A stretch of 64,000 nucleotides of DNA from Parasponia andersonii (lineage: Eukaryota > Streptophyta > Magnoliopsida > Rosales > Cannabaceae). Position numbers and translations under genes: made by a program. Under the pieces are notes generated by a model that worked only from the letters and a program-made list of their open reading frames with translations, was not told where the DNA came from and made no database searches. Shown here in pieces: positions 1 through 13,300 of this stretch (positions within the stretch are counted from its first letter, which is position 1; each line of letters begins with the position of its first letter). Where the stretch lies: assembly GCA_002914805.1 (NCBI GenBank), contig JXTB01000111.1, forward strand, positions 281,135-345,134, read 5' to 3'.

Positions 1-236
1 TGAGGCAATGAATATAGACAATGCTGACTAATCCGTAATGGGAATCCCTCACATTACACATTTGGGACATAAGTACAAAAAAGTGAAATTGGAAATTGGG
101 TATTGAACTTTGGAAGGAATTACTCAATTGTTTTATTCATTCTCATTACTCTGCAAGCCCTTTATCTTAATATGCCCGTAATGAAATTTGGCTTCTTACC
201 CCTCTGTTATTTTTTAAATATTATTATTATTTTCAG

Positions 237-3200
237 ATGTGGAATCATGCTAGCTGCATACTGAGGAAAGCGAAGCAGATTAAATCGTATGTGTCATTTC
301 AATCCGTGTCTTGTAACTCTTATGGAGTTTGCCTACAGCTATTAACTTCGTGCACTTGTTCTGTTTTTAGGACTGGTGATGTTGAAGGCCTTGAGCTACT
401 TCGGTGGGAAGATCAGCAGAAAATCAGAAAATACGTGGAGGGTGCTGCTAGTCAACCCCAGAAGACAGATGATGTCAAAAATGTGGAATGTGGTATTGAA
501 GTTTCCCAAACATCTCGTGCCACTTGCAGGCGCTGCAGTCAAAAAATCTTAAAAGGGCAGGTCATAATCATGCCTTCTCTTTCTCCTTGTCTAAATATCT
601 ATTTGGAATAACCTGTTCATGGTATCTGGCTTATGTCGAACATCTAAGTTCACTTGAGACTAAGCATTTACATACTAGAACTGTTGAATGGCATCTTAAG
701 AGAACACATCATTTTTACCGTCATATCTATGTTCCACTTTATAGTTAATATTCATGTGGCATGTCACTGCAGTTATCCAATTTCATCTATGAAAATGCTG
801 ACTGACAAATTTGTAATTTTGAATTCTATTGCTTATCTTCTGTGTACTTTAGCTGTAAAAAGTTAAATATCAGTAATCACTATATTGTGATTATAGTCAC
901 TACCTAATAATGCGTGTGTGTAGTTATATGCTCTGCATTGATTGCTTGTATTCTTGTTTGCAGGTTCGTATATCTACCAAGCCTGATGGTCAGGGAGCTA
1001 GGGGCTTGGCTTGGCACCATGCCAGTTGTTACATAGAAGTTTCTCCATCCACCCAAGTGGAGAAATTGGCCGGATGGGAGACCCTACCAGCATCTGATCA
1101 GGCAGCTGTGCGTCCTTTGGTTAAGAAGGTTTCTTCTAATGGGAAAAGTGGTATGACTATGACATTCCTTTCCTTTTAGTTGGAAGTTGTTCTTATTCAT
1201 TTTTACCACCAAGCTTCTTTTTTTTTTCTTTTTTCTTTTTTTTTTGTGGGGGGGTGGGGGGGGGGGGGTGAGTGATGTGGTGATTTCGATAATTGTCTCT
1301 CTTACTCTAGTTGTTCTTTTAGGCAAACAAGTCGAAGTACAAGAAGATGAACTGAAGCAGTCATCTTCCAAAGCTGGTTCAAAACGTAGAACAGATGTTG
1401 GTGGTAAGCAGGAGTCCAAAGTTGCAAGAGCTGCTGGGGATGTGTCAACAAGCAGGCGCCAACCCGTTAAGAATACTGATTCTGCAGAACAAAGTTCGGA
1501 AGCATCTGATCTAGAGATTAAACTAGAGTCCCAAACTAAAGAATTGTGGGCGTTAAAGGATGATCTTAAAAAGCATGTGACAACAGCTGAGTTGCGTGAA
1601 ATGCTTGAAGCCAACGGTCAAGATTCAACAGGATCAGAGCTTGATTTGCGTGATCACTGGTATTTTAGTTTCTTACATTTTTATTTGCGTGCATATCATG
1701 ACTCTTTGTTTTGTTCTTTCTTTATTTACTTATTAATTGATCACATATATTTTATTCATAATCTTTTATTAGGCTTTTCGTGAACTTGTCCTCACTTTAT
1801 CTTTGTCGTTTGATGACATTCTAGGAACTATCCTCTCAAAAGCAGTTGTTGAGTTGCTTCTTCTGTTAACTAACTCCTATATGTTTGTACGGACAATATG
1901 AGTGCTAGATGATTGCGTCCATGATGCGCAAGTCTGAAAATTGAATGCTTTTAAGAAGTTTTTGGGTGATAACATAACCTCAAGATTTTAGTTGGGCCAC
2001 AATTAGCTAATAGCCATGCATATGCCCGCTTCTTCGAGGTTTAGGGATTGGTAGAGGCTCTAGTTTTGAGCTTGAGTTTCTAAGTGGGTTTAAGCGTTTT
2101 TGGTTATCCAATTTTCTTTTTAAGAACCAAAGAAAATTTGTTGTTCTTTCTATTTACATATTTTATTGTCAAGTTAATAGATCTCTATCTTGAACTACTT
2201 TTGTAGCGCTGATGGAATGATGTTTGGAGCACTTTCTAGCTGCCCACTTTGTTCTGGTTCTCTTCGTTATTCTGCTGGCATGTATCGGTGCCCTGGTTAC
2301 CTGTCAGCTTGGAGCAAGTGTGGTTTCTCTACCCGTGAACCAGAACGTATAAAAGGGAAGTGGAAAGTCCCAGAAGATACAAATAATCAGTATCTCAGCA
2401 AGGTATCAAACTACTTCTTTTGTGTACTTCTTATGCTAGGGAACAATGACTAAAGGTTACCCAATTGGTTGCAGTGGTTTAGATCTCAAAAAGTTGGAAA
2501 ACGAACACGTGTACTGCCTCCAATGTCATCTTCCTCTCCAAGCAGAACCCAAGCTTTTCATGGTGGATCTCAATCATCTAATAGTGAACACTTGGCACAT
2601 TTGAAAGTTTCTATTTCTGGATTACCTAAGGAAACTATAGTATGATCTTGCTTCCTTTGTTTTATGTTTATGTATAATGTGCCGAAGTTACATTTTCATT
2701 TGCAATTTAGTATTCCTTTATATTCATTCTTCATTCGAGGTTTATTTTGCAGGATGAATGGAAGGGGAAAATCGAGGGCATAGGTGGAGTTTTTCATGCC
2801 AAGATCAAGAAAGGTGTGTGCTTGGTTGGGTTGCATTTGACTGCTTCATAAGCATGGTCCTATGGCTGTTCACTTAAGACATGTAACATTAGTTTGCTTT
2901 GCTTAACCAACCAAACTGCAGATACAAACTGTTTAGTCGTGAGTGGGTCAGTGGATGACGAAAATGCTGAGATTAGGAAGGCAAGGTAAAGATTCTTTAA
3001 CTTGCAAGTCTTGCATATGAACTCTTCCCCCCACCTCCAAACCCCAGTTTAACTTTAGATGTAATCTTTGAAAGGAGGATGAAGCTACCAATTGTTAGGG
3101 AGGATTATCTGGTTGATTGCTTTGGAAAACAGAAGAAGATTCCATTTGATCTTTACAAAGTTGAAGCCATTGGCGAGGCCTCTAGCATGGTAACTGTCAA

Positions 3201-6200
3201 AGTTAAAGGGCGAAGTGCAGTGCATGAATCCTCTGGTCTGCAAGATACTGGCCACATACTTGAGAATGGAAGCAGCATCTATAATACAACTTTGAACATG
3301 TCTGACTTATCGACTGGTATCAACAGGTGCATTGTTGTATTCCCTCTTTAGTTTCAATCGTTCAACCTCATTAGGATGTCATATTTGATTTTCCTATGTA
3401 ATTGTTATTTCACTTTTGGTTAAGTTATTAGCTTTCATCATTTTAACTGCCTTCTTTTTTCCACATAAAGTTACTACATCCTCCAAATAATCCAAGATGA
3501 TAAGACTTCAGATTGCTATGTATTCCGTAAATGGGGCCGAGTGGGGAATGACAAAATTGGAGGGAACAAATTGGAAGAGATGTCAAAATCAGATGCAATC
3601 TCTGAATTTAAACGCTTATTCCTTGAGAAAACTGGGAATCCTTGGGAAGCGTGGGAGAAGAAACAAAATTTTCAGAAGCAACCAGGGAGATTTTTCCCCT
3701 TGGATATTGTAAGGCTAATTTATTTCTCATATATTTTCCCCCTAAGATTCTTCATGCTTGATTGGTGATCAGTTCTAAAATTTTGTACATTTTTTCAATG
3801 CTTGGAATTTTAGGATTATGGTGTTAATAAACAAGTCTCAAAGAAAAATCAGAAAAAGGAGGATAGCAAACTTGCTCCGCCATTAGCAGAACTGATGAAG
3901 ATGCTATTCAATGTAGAAACGTACAGGTTATTAAAAAAATTTTCTTCTTCCTTTTTGTCTTCTATGTTTGAATTATAGTGTAAGAGACTAAGCTAAAGTT
4001 TTGCAGAGCTGCCATGATGGAATTCGAGATCAATATGTCTGAAATGCCGCTTGGAAAACTGAGCAAAAATAACATCCAAAAGGGTACGCATCAAACTATC
4101 ATATTATATTTTCAGTGCTCTAATGTTTCAAGTACAAAAAGAATTCATCCCTTATGCAAAGTTAAAAAGTTGGCCGCATAATAACCTCCTTTAGATTTTT
4201 ATTTTTCTCTATCCAGGGTTTGAGGCATTGACCGAAATACAGAATGTGTTAAACAGCAGTACTCATGATCCCTCCATTTTAGAAAGCTTGATTGTTGATG
4301 CTAGCAACCGGTTTTTCACCGTGATCCCGTCTATTCATCCACATGTTATTAAGGATGAGGATGATTTTAAGTCAAAGGTAGCATTATTTGTTGGTGCATT
4401 TTTTGGACTTTTCATTTTTTTTTTCAGTCTACTTGCTATCGGTAATTTACCTTAATGAAATAAACTTTGGGCGGTTTGCTAGCTTACAGTATATTTCTAT
4501 GCATATAACCAAGGTAGTAAATCAAAAGATGAACTCTTTTATTGAGTCCATTGTGTGCATGTGGAAGGTAGAAAATCAGATACAGAGGGGACTTGAAAAA
4601 CCATCAAAATCAACTGATCTGTTCATGTCTATCATCTTCCTAATTCATCTCGAATGAAAGGGTAATCTAGTTCTCTCTTATTTCTCTTGCAGGTGAAAAT
4701 GTTAGAAGCTCTCCAGGACATTGAAATAGCGTCCAGATTAGTTGGTTTTGATGTTGATAATGATGACTCTCTTGATGATAAGTACAAGAAGCTCAGATGT
4801 GATATTGTACCTATTCCTCAAGACAGTGCAGATTACGAGTTGATTGAGAAATTTCTCCTCAGTACTCATGCTCCTACTCACACGGTGGGTTTTCTTTACA
4901 GTACTATTGACTATATAGTTTTTAGAATTGTTTTTAATTGAATTTTTGTAACCTCAGGATTGGAGTCTTGAACTTGAAGAAGTCTTTTCACTTGAAAGAG
5001 AAGGAGAGTACGATATGTTCACTCCGAACAGACAAAAGCTTGGCAACAAAATGCTTCTTTGGCATGGTAAGTTGCACCACACAAAGGAAAGTTGGGACTT
5101 GAAGTTGAAACAAACAATAAAAGCTCCTTTCTTCCAGGTTCTCGGTTGACAAACTTTGTGGGCATACTTAGCCAGGGACTGAGAATAGCTCCTCCTGAAG
5201 CTCCGGCTACTGGTTATATGGTTCTGTCTATTTCTTACTCTCACCCTCTGTTCATTTGTGCTGCCTAACATGCTCTGTCTTGCTGCTCTTTCAGAATACT
5301 TAAATAGACTTCTTTTTACTTTATGTGGATTACAGTTTGGCAAGGGCATTTATTTTGCTGACCTTGTCAGTAAGAGTGCTCAGTACTGCTATACTGATCG
5401 AAAAAGTCCAGTGGGTCTCATGCTTCTAAGTGAAGTAGCCCTAGGGGAGGTCTATGAGCTCAAGAAGGCTAAGGTGAATATAAACTGTGTTTTGTTTTTT
5501 TGTGCATTTGTATGTCTGCTAATGTGCTTATTATTAATATATTTTGACTTCTTTACCCAACTTGATGCTTGTTGAGGCTTTTATGTTTTTATCTGTAACC
5601 TGACGTGTGTAAAGCTGATTAATATATGCGGGAATGCTTCTGTTGCATCGATTTTGGAGTAATTTTGTTGCATCCAATATTGTTTTCTTTGATTTTGTAT
5701 ACGGGTGGAAGATTTCAGCTAATTGTGATGCACCAAACTTCCAATTTCTTCCTTAACTTTCGGCCTTTTTACTTATTGAGTCCTACTATCATTCAGTATA
5801 TGGATAAACCTCCCGAAGGAAAGCACTCCACGAAAGGGCTTGGCAAGAAGGTACCTCAGCGGTCCGAATATGTGAAATGGAGGGATGATGTTGTTGTGCC
5901 TTGTGGAAAACCAGTGCCATCAAATGTCAAGGCCTCGGAGTTGATGTACAATGAGTACATCGTTTATAATACTGCTCAAGTAAGTTATAAGTTATATCCT
6001 TGTTTGCTTGCTTATCTTTATCTACACCTGTGTAGATAAACCTTTGACATCCTTTTTCACTCGTTTATCTGAGAGACGCTGGACTAATATATCAAGAATG
6101 CATTTGCAGCTCTAATCATTGACATGTTCTTTACGGTTATGCCCTGGGGCTAATGCACATACTTGTGAACAGGTTAAAATGCAATACTTATTGAAGGTGA

Positions 6201-6220
6201 GATTTCACCACAAGAGGTAA
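237..6220 (+). CDS. PARP1: Poly(ADP-ribose) polymerase 1 (5'-partial; first coding exon lies outside the window)
   Basis: Nuclear enzyme that senses DNA breaks and builds ADP-ribose chains from NAD+. I see 19 exons: 237-286, 371-560, 964-1150, 1323-1659, 2207-2402, 2475-2639, 2753-2813, 2922-2985, 3075-3326, 3471-3708, 3814-3926, 4007-4083, 4217-4377, 4693-4884, 4958-5066, 5138-5220, 5336-5473, 5797-5979, 6173-6220. All have GT..AG borders and join in one frame to 947 codons plus TAA. Domains in order: second half of zinc finger 1 (MWNHASC), zinc finger 2 (CRRC, then WHHASC), PADR1/zinc 3 (CPLC...CPGY), BRCT (about 2560-3200), WGR ([12 protein letters not shown]), helical regulatory domain, and catalytic domain with the H-Y-E triad (LLWHGSRLTNF at 5050-5160, [26 protein letters not shown]). 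Only about 45 N-terminal residues with the first CxxC are missing; bases 1-236 are intron 1. No break is visible. It matches Arabidopsis PARP1 (At2g31320, about 983 aa) throughout. Confidence 0.97.
1217..1270 (+). repeat. Poly(T) followed by poly(G) tract in a PARP1 intron
   Basis: A T-rich run is followed by two G runs (7 G, a T, then 13 G) inside the intron 1151-1322. The G runs could form a G-quadruplex on the plus strand. Homopolymer length here may also be a sequencing error. It lies outside the coding exons and about 50 bases upstream of the 3' splice site. Confidence 0.8.
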
Positions 6221-9133
6221 GGAGGAAGGTAAAATGGATGTTCGCTATTTTGTTCATGGTGTACAGTGCGGTTTGTGAATTCCGAAGTTCAAACTGAGTT
6301 CTTCTGGATTTTTTACAAATCTCAATTTGGATCTCATTTTGGGGTTTGCTTGAGATCTTTCGGCTTTTGCTTCTGGCTATATGTAAAGGGTGTTTTGTAA
6401 CCAATGAACAAAAAGAAAATTGTCGAAAATTTTCAGCAATTCCTCCCTCGCTCCCTGATGAATGCATTACCATGCGGAATTCTGCCTTTAAATATGTGCT
6501 TGCTTCTTCTCTGGTTAGTATGAAAACACAAGTTTTACATCAGAATGTAAATCTCCGATAAATATAGACATGATTCAGCCATGTTCTTTGCTTAGTTACT
6601 GAAACTTTCATGACTTGTAGGGGTGGAACATCATCAGTTTCATGTCTTCTATACAAAGTACAAACTAGCCGTGATCCTGAAGCTAGCTTAAATAAGCTTG
6701 GCCCTACTTGTAGTCGTCTTGCCAATTTGACCGCTAAATGTGTCAAATTGTCAATTAACAAAGTCCAAAGGCTTTTATTCGATGTCATTCTCATAACGTC
6801 TCTTACTATTCACGATCCATATTTTGACTAGTCAATCCAATTAATATGGACTTATACACTTGTCATGATACGTGTGTGATTTCTTCCTCCTGAGTATTTG
6901 TTTTTTGGGTCCTTCCCACTTTTCATCCCTATTTAGTGGAGAATTCATGTGACAGCATTTAAATTTTTTAAAAAATAAAGCAGACTTACATGTCAATGGC
7001 AGATAATGAAGAAAACTTAAAAAGACTAACAAAAGGGGCTGGAATTTACCATTGGTCCAATAATGTTGGTGTTGGACTAAACAAGGAATTTGTTACTTGT
7101 CTCAAAAGGATATGTACATTCATATTTATTTTGAGAAAATCACATGAACAGCGCTAATTTTTTTGTGATTGTTTTTAAAATGACATTCTTAGGAGAGTTA
7201 AGAAAGTCTTGATCGGAAGACAAGAGCTTCTTAACTATGAAAAATTCTTAAATAATGGCTTTTCCATGGTTAAGAAACTCTTGACATTAGGTTAAAACTC
7301 TTTAAAATATTATTTTTTAAAAAATATCACTATTTTGGCCCAAGTTAGTCCTACACATCATTTTCTCATTTATTTTCAATTTTATGGCCGGCTAGCTTGC
7401 AGTTTTTGCCAAGAATGATCTTACATTGACTTGGATAACAATGTAAGCTTATGTCATAGCGTTGGCGAGTTGGAGAAGTGCGAAGAAACCTCTATACTAT
7501 ACTCCTTGTAATTGCTCCCGATCGATGATCATTCACGGGTTTGGCGAGGAAGCTAAGAAGCATGACATGAGAATGTACATTTCCTTATGCAAAAAGCCAT
7601 TTTCCTTTGTTACGATGACGAACTCACTCATGCAGTTTTAGTTTCTCTTTTGGCTGTTTCTCTTTTTTACGTTACCAACTCTTTTATCGTTACTATAATT
7701 ATCTTCTACGTGGCTTACGTCTGTTCTTGAGAGTTCAACTCTGTGTAAGTTCCGCCTACAAAAGCTTTTGAATGATGGTTACAATAGCTTGTCGGTTACT
7801 CGGACACCAACCTGAGTTAGAACTTGAATTAAGGACAAAGTTTCATTATTAAGATTCTTTATAATGTTTGGTTCCTCTTGTTATAAGGTGCGAAGACAAC
7901 GGTGGAAACTAGCCTAGGAGCTAGTAATGATCTAAGAAAGACCATTGAGTAAATGCAACGGCCATTGGTATATATTAATTAATGGGATTTATGGACTTAA
8001 ATTTTTTAGGTCACTGACGAAAAGGGTCTAAATATTTTCATCTCTAGTGTAATGGGTCGATGTGCATGGTGAAAATGATGGCCTTACTAAAAAGTGGCTC
8101 AATTGTTTCCACTTTTAAGTTGTTTATCGATTTTTTGTCTTACATTATCAATGGAGTTTCACACACGAGGTTAACTAAAGGTACTCCTAGTCTAGAAGAT
8201 TAGAAGACTAGTACTACGTGCCTCCTGACCACGTATGATCTAGGTGTCTCAAACTCGTCCATAAAAATGTTAAATTATTCATTTGAGAACCCTTGCAGAT
8301 GGGTTTGGACCAACTGGTAATTCCCAATTAAATAAATAAATGACAACACTAAACCTTTTCCATGAACAATAATCAATATGCTCATTTTTCATTCGTGAAT
8401 GTTTTATTTATTTATTTATTTGTTTTTAAGCTACTGATCCAAAATTTGTCCTAATCACCGCATTATAAATGTTTTGTAAACTATGCTTAAGGGTATCTAA
8501 ATTAGTTGTTGTCGGTAGGCGTTTACCGGCATAAGCCACTCAAACAACTCCACACAAAACGACAAATAGTAGCAGCAGTTCCCAGGTGCGGCGTTCGGCG
8601 GAAAATTTAACACTCTCTCTCTCTAAGGGAAAAAAAAAAAAGGAACTCAAGGCCGAAAAATCAAACGTAGTAGAATAATCAAACTAAGCAAAATAACACT
8701 ATGAAACGATGTGTATAAACAAACATTAAAGTCGGTCTATACCATTAAAAAAATGTCCCCTGTAAACCCTACACAAGGGACCTTCTATGTTTCACATTCT
8801 TCTTTTACTTTTTGGGTCACCTTTCCTCCTTTATAAGAATCCCCTCCACCACTTTCTGCGCCTTAACCCCAATATATACTCTATATGTTATGCCGCACAC
8901 TTCCCATATAGTAAGTACCTGGTCACTAAACCCACCCCCCAATATATTCCCATACAGTTTTAAGTTAAGCCTTCCATTTTTCTTTTGCACTTCCATTTTT
9001 CTTTTGCACCCTTTCCTAGTATACCCGTGTGCCTCAACATTTTTAATATATACTTGTTTTTTTCCTTCACTTAAGCTCTCTCTCTAGATAATTAATTATT
9101 AGTTGGTATAGTACTAGCGTACTATAGCTAGCA
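6221..9133. other. Intergenic: PARP1 3' UTR/terminator side and LBD16 upstream region
   Basis: No gene seen. AT-rich. Around 7190-7290 the words TTAAGAAA, CTTCTTAAC and TTAAGAAACTCTTGAC recur in both orientations, as in a decayed MITE, but no clear ends are found. 8604-8616 is a short CT run. A TTTATAAG box at about 8830, 300 bp before the LBD16 start, is a plausible TATA element. Confidence 0.5.
8245..8250 (+). promoter_or_regulatory. Candidate auxin response element (TGTCTC) upstream of LBD16
   Basis: A canonical TGTCTC hexamer lies 884 bases before the LBD16 ATG. LBD16 is a known direct target of ARF7/ARF19 in Arabidopsis, so the site fits. A single hexamer occurs often by chance, so this is weak evidence. 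Confidence 0.3.
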
Positions 9134-10124
9134 ATGGCTTCAGCGGCCGGGACCGGTTCAACGGGTTCACCCTGCGGCGCGTGCAAGTTCCTCAGGCGAA
9201 AGTGCGCGGTCGACTGCATATTCGCCCCGTACTTCTGCTCGGAGCAGGGCCCCGCCCGGTTCGCCGCCATACACAAGGTGTTCGGAGCTAGTAATGTGTC
9301 TAAGCTCTTGTTACACGTGCCAGTTCCCGATCGCTGCGAAGCTGTGTTCACTATTGCATATGAAGCTCAAGCCAGGATTCGAGACCCCGTTTATGGTTGC
9401 GTGGCTCATATTTTCGCCTTGCAACAACAGGTAACATTCATGCATTAACAATAATATTATTATTAGTATATCGATCTTTCTTAGCTAGTATGAATTAATA
9501 TGTACTATAAACGCATGAAATATGCTGACTATATGTTATATTATTTAATGATACCTAGCTAGAGAAAAACATAAGGTAAAATTCAGGATCTAACTATTAG
9601 TACTTAACTTAAGAGACTACCCTTCTCGCGCTCAACTAGATTATATTACTATTACATGTAATTCTGAATACATGTAGTATAATTAGTATTATGTTTATTG
9701 AAAAAATAATAATAATTCCGATTTTTATTTATAAATTTTGTCACAGGTGGCATGCTTGCAAGCACAACTGATGCAAGCGAAAGCTCAACTGGCTCAAAAT
9801 TTTATTGATCATTCAAGGAGCGTAGAGAATAATAATCAGTGGGTGGGGTTCAATAATGTGAATAATGGATCATCAGGGGCGAACTTGTCAAATTTTTATG
9901 TGAATAATAATTACATGAATTACCCAATTTCGCCTCAGAGCTCGCTGGACTCGGTTGACCAAAACGGTAGTGATTTGATCATGAACGCGCAGCATCATCA
10001 GGAGATACAAAGTGGGAGACCAAATTCTGAGGATTACTTAGTTCAAGCTTGTTCGAGGAAGAGACCAAATAATGGTGATTTGGGTGAGCTTCAAGCTTTG
10101 GCCCTTCGAATGATGAGGAACTAA
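9134..10124 (+). CDS. LBD16: LOB-domain transcription factor, LBD16 type
   Basis: Plant-specific DNA-binding factor. Its Arabidopsis relative is induced by auxin through ARF7/ARF19 and starts lateral roots. Exons 9134-9430 and 9747-10124 (GT..AG) give 224 aa. The LOB domain has the C block C-x2-C-x6-C-x3-C ([15 protein letters not shown]), the GAS block ([17 protein letters not shown]) and, across the intron, the leucine-zipper-like coil ([21 protein letters not shown]). The intron after QQQ is at the usual class I position. The extreme C terminus, [15 protein letters not shown], is nearly identical to the end of Arabidopsis LBD16. That separates it from the two LBD29-type genes downstream. 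The ATG is the first in frame, directly before the conserved N terminus. It is intact and is transcribed away from PARP1 and towards the two minus-strand LBD genes. Confidence 0.93.
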
Positions 10125-10343
10125 TAATAACTTAGTTTTGATCTTCATTATCAATATCATGATCATCATCATAAGATGCGTATGATCATGTTAATCACGA
10201 ACGATTATGATGAGCTGTACCCCTAATGAATGTACATACCGAGACCCTTTGATCTTAAGAAAATTACTTACAGTTCATGAGAGTCAAAAGTAGGCCTTTT
10301 TCCTTCTTCCCTCGATCAAATATTAACCGTTACTTCTCGGAAA

Positions 10344-10345
<2 letters not shown>

Positions 10346-10375
<30 letters not shown>
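10346..10375. repeat. (CT)15 microsatellite in the LBD16 3' region
   Basis: Pure CT dinucleotide run about 220 bp after the LBD16 stop codon, possibly within the 3' UTR. Confidence 0.9.
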
Positions 10376-10382
<7 letters not shown>

Positions 10383-13300
10383 GAAATATTATAAGGATAT
10401 ACGTTTAATTTCTTTATGAAGGCAGCTAGAGTTTTTACGTTTTACTCCATCTACATTGGCACATAGCTATTGGTGTAGTACTTTACTAGCTAGTAAGGTA
10501 TATAGTACTATTGGTTAATTATTTTAACTAAAGAAGATAATATAGTTTTTGCTTAGGGGCAATAATAGAGACGGCACTGCATATATATTTGACAATATGG
10601 GAGGAAATTAAACCTTTGAATCTGGAGTGTATCTTGATTTGTTTATATATACTTTTTTGATATCAAGGTTAAAAAAAAAAAAATAGCCAACTTCAAGTGT
10701 GAAATATCCTTAAAAAATAGCTAAAATATAAGAGGAGAAGGACCGTACCCTATATAGTTATATTGTGAATGAGAATCCCAAGACTTAGTTTAATCTTAAT
10801 TTAATCTTAAGCAAGATGCATAATTGTTCCCAATTGCATGTCCTTATCACAAGATTTAATTAAAATAAATAAATAATTGGTAACACACAGAATAATACGA
10901 TTAAATTCACACCGATTGAAAGATCAATATTATTTAGTTACCTAGAGGAATAAAAAAAAATACTTTATATTATTTTGGGTCCTAATAAGTAAGGCATTCC
11001 TTTGATATATCCATAAGGATGGGGGATGATTTGATTAAGTATATGTGCATATTAAGACAGAAGGTCAATAATGTGTCCTTTTAGGGATACATCCCCCTAG
11101 TTAGCTAGATTAAAATGATGAGCTTTGCTTTGAAAAATCTCACAAGCTGTGGAGATTGGGGGTATGAAGAGGTGAATATTATCATTGTTGTTAAAGGCAA
11201 ACACGCCATTGAGGGGAGTACCTAATGGACCCACTTGTTTGGGGCTTATGTCCTTATGAGTAGGCTCACCTAACATTAGTAGTCTAATCAACATTTTCTA
11301 TATCATTACGTATGATTTTGTATTCTTATATGTAGACAAATTGTTCCCTTGATTGGATACACAAGGTTACATCATTAGTAAGCTCCTAATTAGCAAATTT
11401 TATTTAGAACAGTTTAGCTTATCTATTGGTGCTCAAAAACTTAAAATTGTGGGAAAAAAAAACATTATAAAAAATATAGACCACTCAAATAGTCTTCAAG
11501 GTTCTTTATACTTTTAAGTTTATTTCTTACTATATACAAACTTATCATTCCATCAGTAGATGAATAAAACCATCCTAAATATATATATATAGCTCTCAAG
11601 GTTTCAAAATAATTATTTCATTGCGTTATTCAGACGATTCATATCAAATACAAGCATAGTAATAATGAAAGTAAATATCATAAAAATCAAATAGTATGGA
11701 TGATCAAGATATATAGAAAATAATTTTCACTTGAAGACAAAAAGATATACCGAAAAATGTTTCCTTTTGAATCGTCATTTATTTTTTTTAGCTTAATTAA
11801 TTTTGTTGATTATGAAATATGGGATGCAAAGGTAATAAATAGTGCTAGGTAGAAAACAACCAGAAATGAAAAGAAAGGACAAGATTTTGCTTTTCTTTTG
11901 CTCGACGAAAGGACAAGAAATTACAAATCATTTAGGCAAACCAAATGACAGGACAATTTCTCAAGAAAGAAAAGAAAAGAAAAGAAAATGACAGGACAAG
12001 AAATTACAACATCATTGCCGTGGTTTGGGGTAGTAACTCACGTCATAATCAAGCTTCTGAATGTACTTGTAATTCTTGTACTTAATTAACTTCATTTAAA
12101 CTTATAAACAACATAATTGTACAATTCGATTGATTCATGCCACGCATGCATATTAATTGATACTAATAAATAATAAATTACACACACTGAATTGCCAAAT
12201 GAACAAGTGTCAGCTTAAAGATTTCATTACATGAATTTATTAGGGACTGAATTTTCGCTTACTTCTATATATGATTATCAGGACCACTCTCTCTCTCTCT
12301 CTCTGCCACCTGGGTGATATCGATATTTCCACACGAAGACTTTGCCCATTTGGAGTCTTGAAACCATCTTATTATGCCTTAATTAAATATATATTAATTA
12401 AAAAGAATAATTAAAGTTAGAACAAAAAAATCAAGGATAAATAGTCGTAGTCATGCCACATTGAAGTATTCAATTCCCATGCTCTTCGAGGCCATGCCAG
12501 TGGCCAAAAAACATATTCTATATTACTTGTTTGGTCAAGCGGCTTGTAACCACTTTCATACTTTGTCTATTCCAGCTCTTTGGCATTAAAAAATGACGAT
12601 GTGGAGGGTAAGAAAAAAAATATAAAATAAAATTTAATCTCGAGGAGACAAATGAATATATTTATGTACACTCCCTCATTGGACTCCATCAGTTGCAATT
12701 AAAAAAAGTAATTATTCCAAAGAACCATTAATTAAATGAGTGATGAGTGATCCTTAGTTGAATGTGAGTTCAAGGGGGAAAAAGCTGTCGCCAAAAAGTG
12801 GAAATGAGAACCAAAAAAAGAAGACAAGAAAGTATTACTCAACTCTGGTGCAAAATAGATCTGTATATAAATTTAGAGCTTCAAACTAATAAAATTATTC
12901 AAAGAACAAAAAGAAAAAAAGAAAAAGAAAAAGAAAAGTCAGTCTCTTCCTGATCACCATATAGTTTTCTTTTTAAATATATATTTTTCAGACTCAAAAT
13001 TTTACACCATCTTTACTAAATCTTAATGGGAATTCATTGTCGGGGTAATGATTCTCATTAAGGCGCTGGCTCAAATTTTGAAATTAATGAGAAAACTATA
13101 AGTGACCCACATAAAATCTGGAGATAAGAATCACTTCGATGATTAAGCGAAGGTACAAAAAAATTACATGTCCTTGTACTAATTAGTAGTTCGAAGAAAG
13201 TACTAGTATAGAGGCATCCAACTCATGGACTTAAGTCCTTTGGGACTTCATTTAATATTTGGCCGTCGCGAATGCTTGTCATTCTCCTTGACATCCTAGA

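Noticed and set aside
1084..1614. 176-codon minus-strand open frame
   Set aside because: It is antisense to PARP1 exons 3-4 and runs through the poly(A)/poly(C) complement of the intron; no family match.
1809..1940. Intronic box C/D snoRNA in PARP1
   Set aside because: TTGATGA and CTGA are present, but about 120 bases apart with no terminal stem and no rRNA complement noticed.
6346..6831. Open frames after the PARP1 stop
   Set aside because: No recognised domain; probably 3' UTR and intergenic sequence.
11097..11294. 65-codon minus-strand frame in the LBD16-LBD29 spacer
   Set aside because: Reads like protein but matches no family I know and has no partner exon or promoter; left unannotated.
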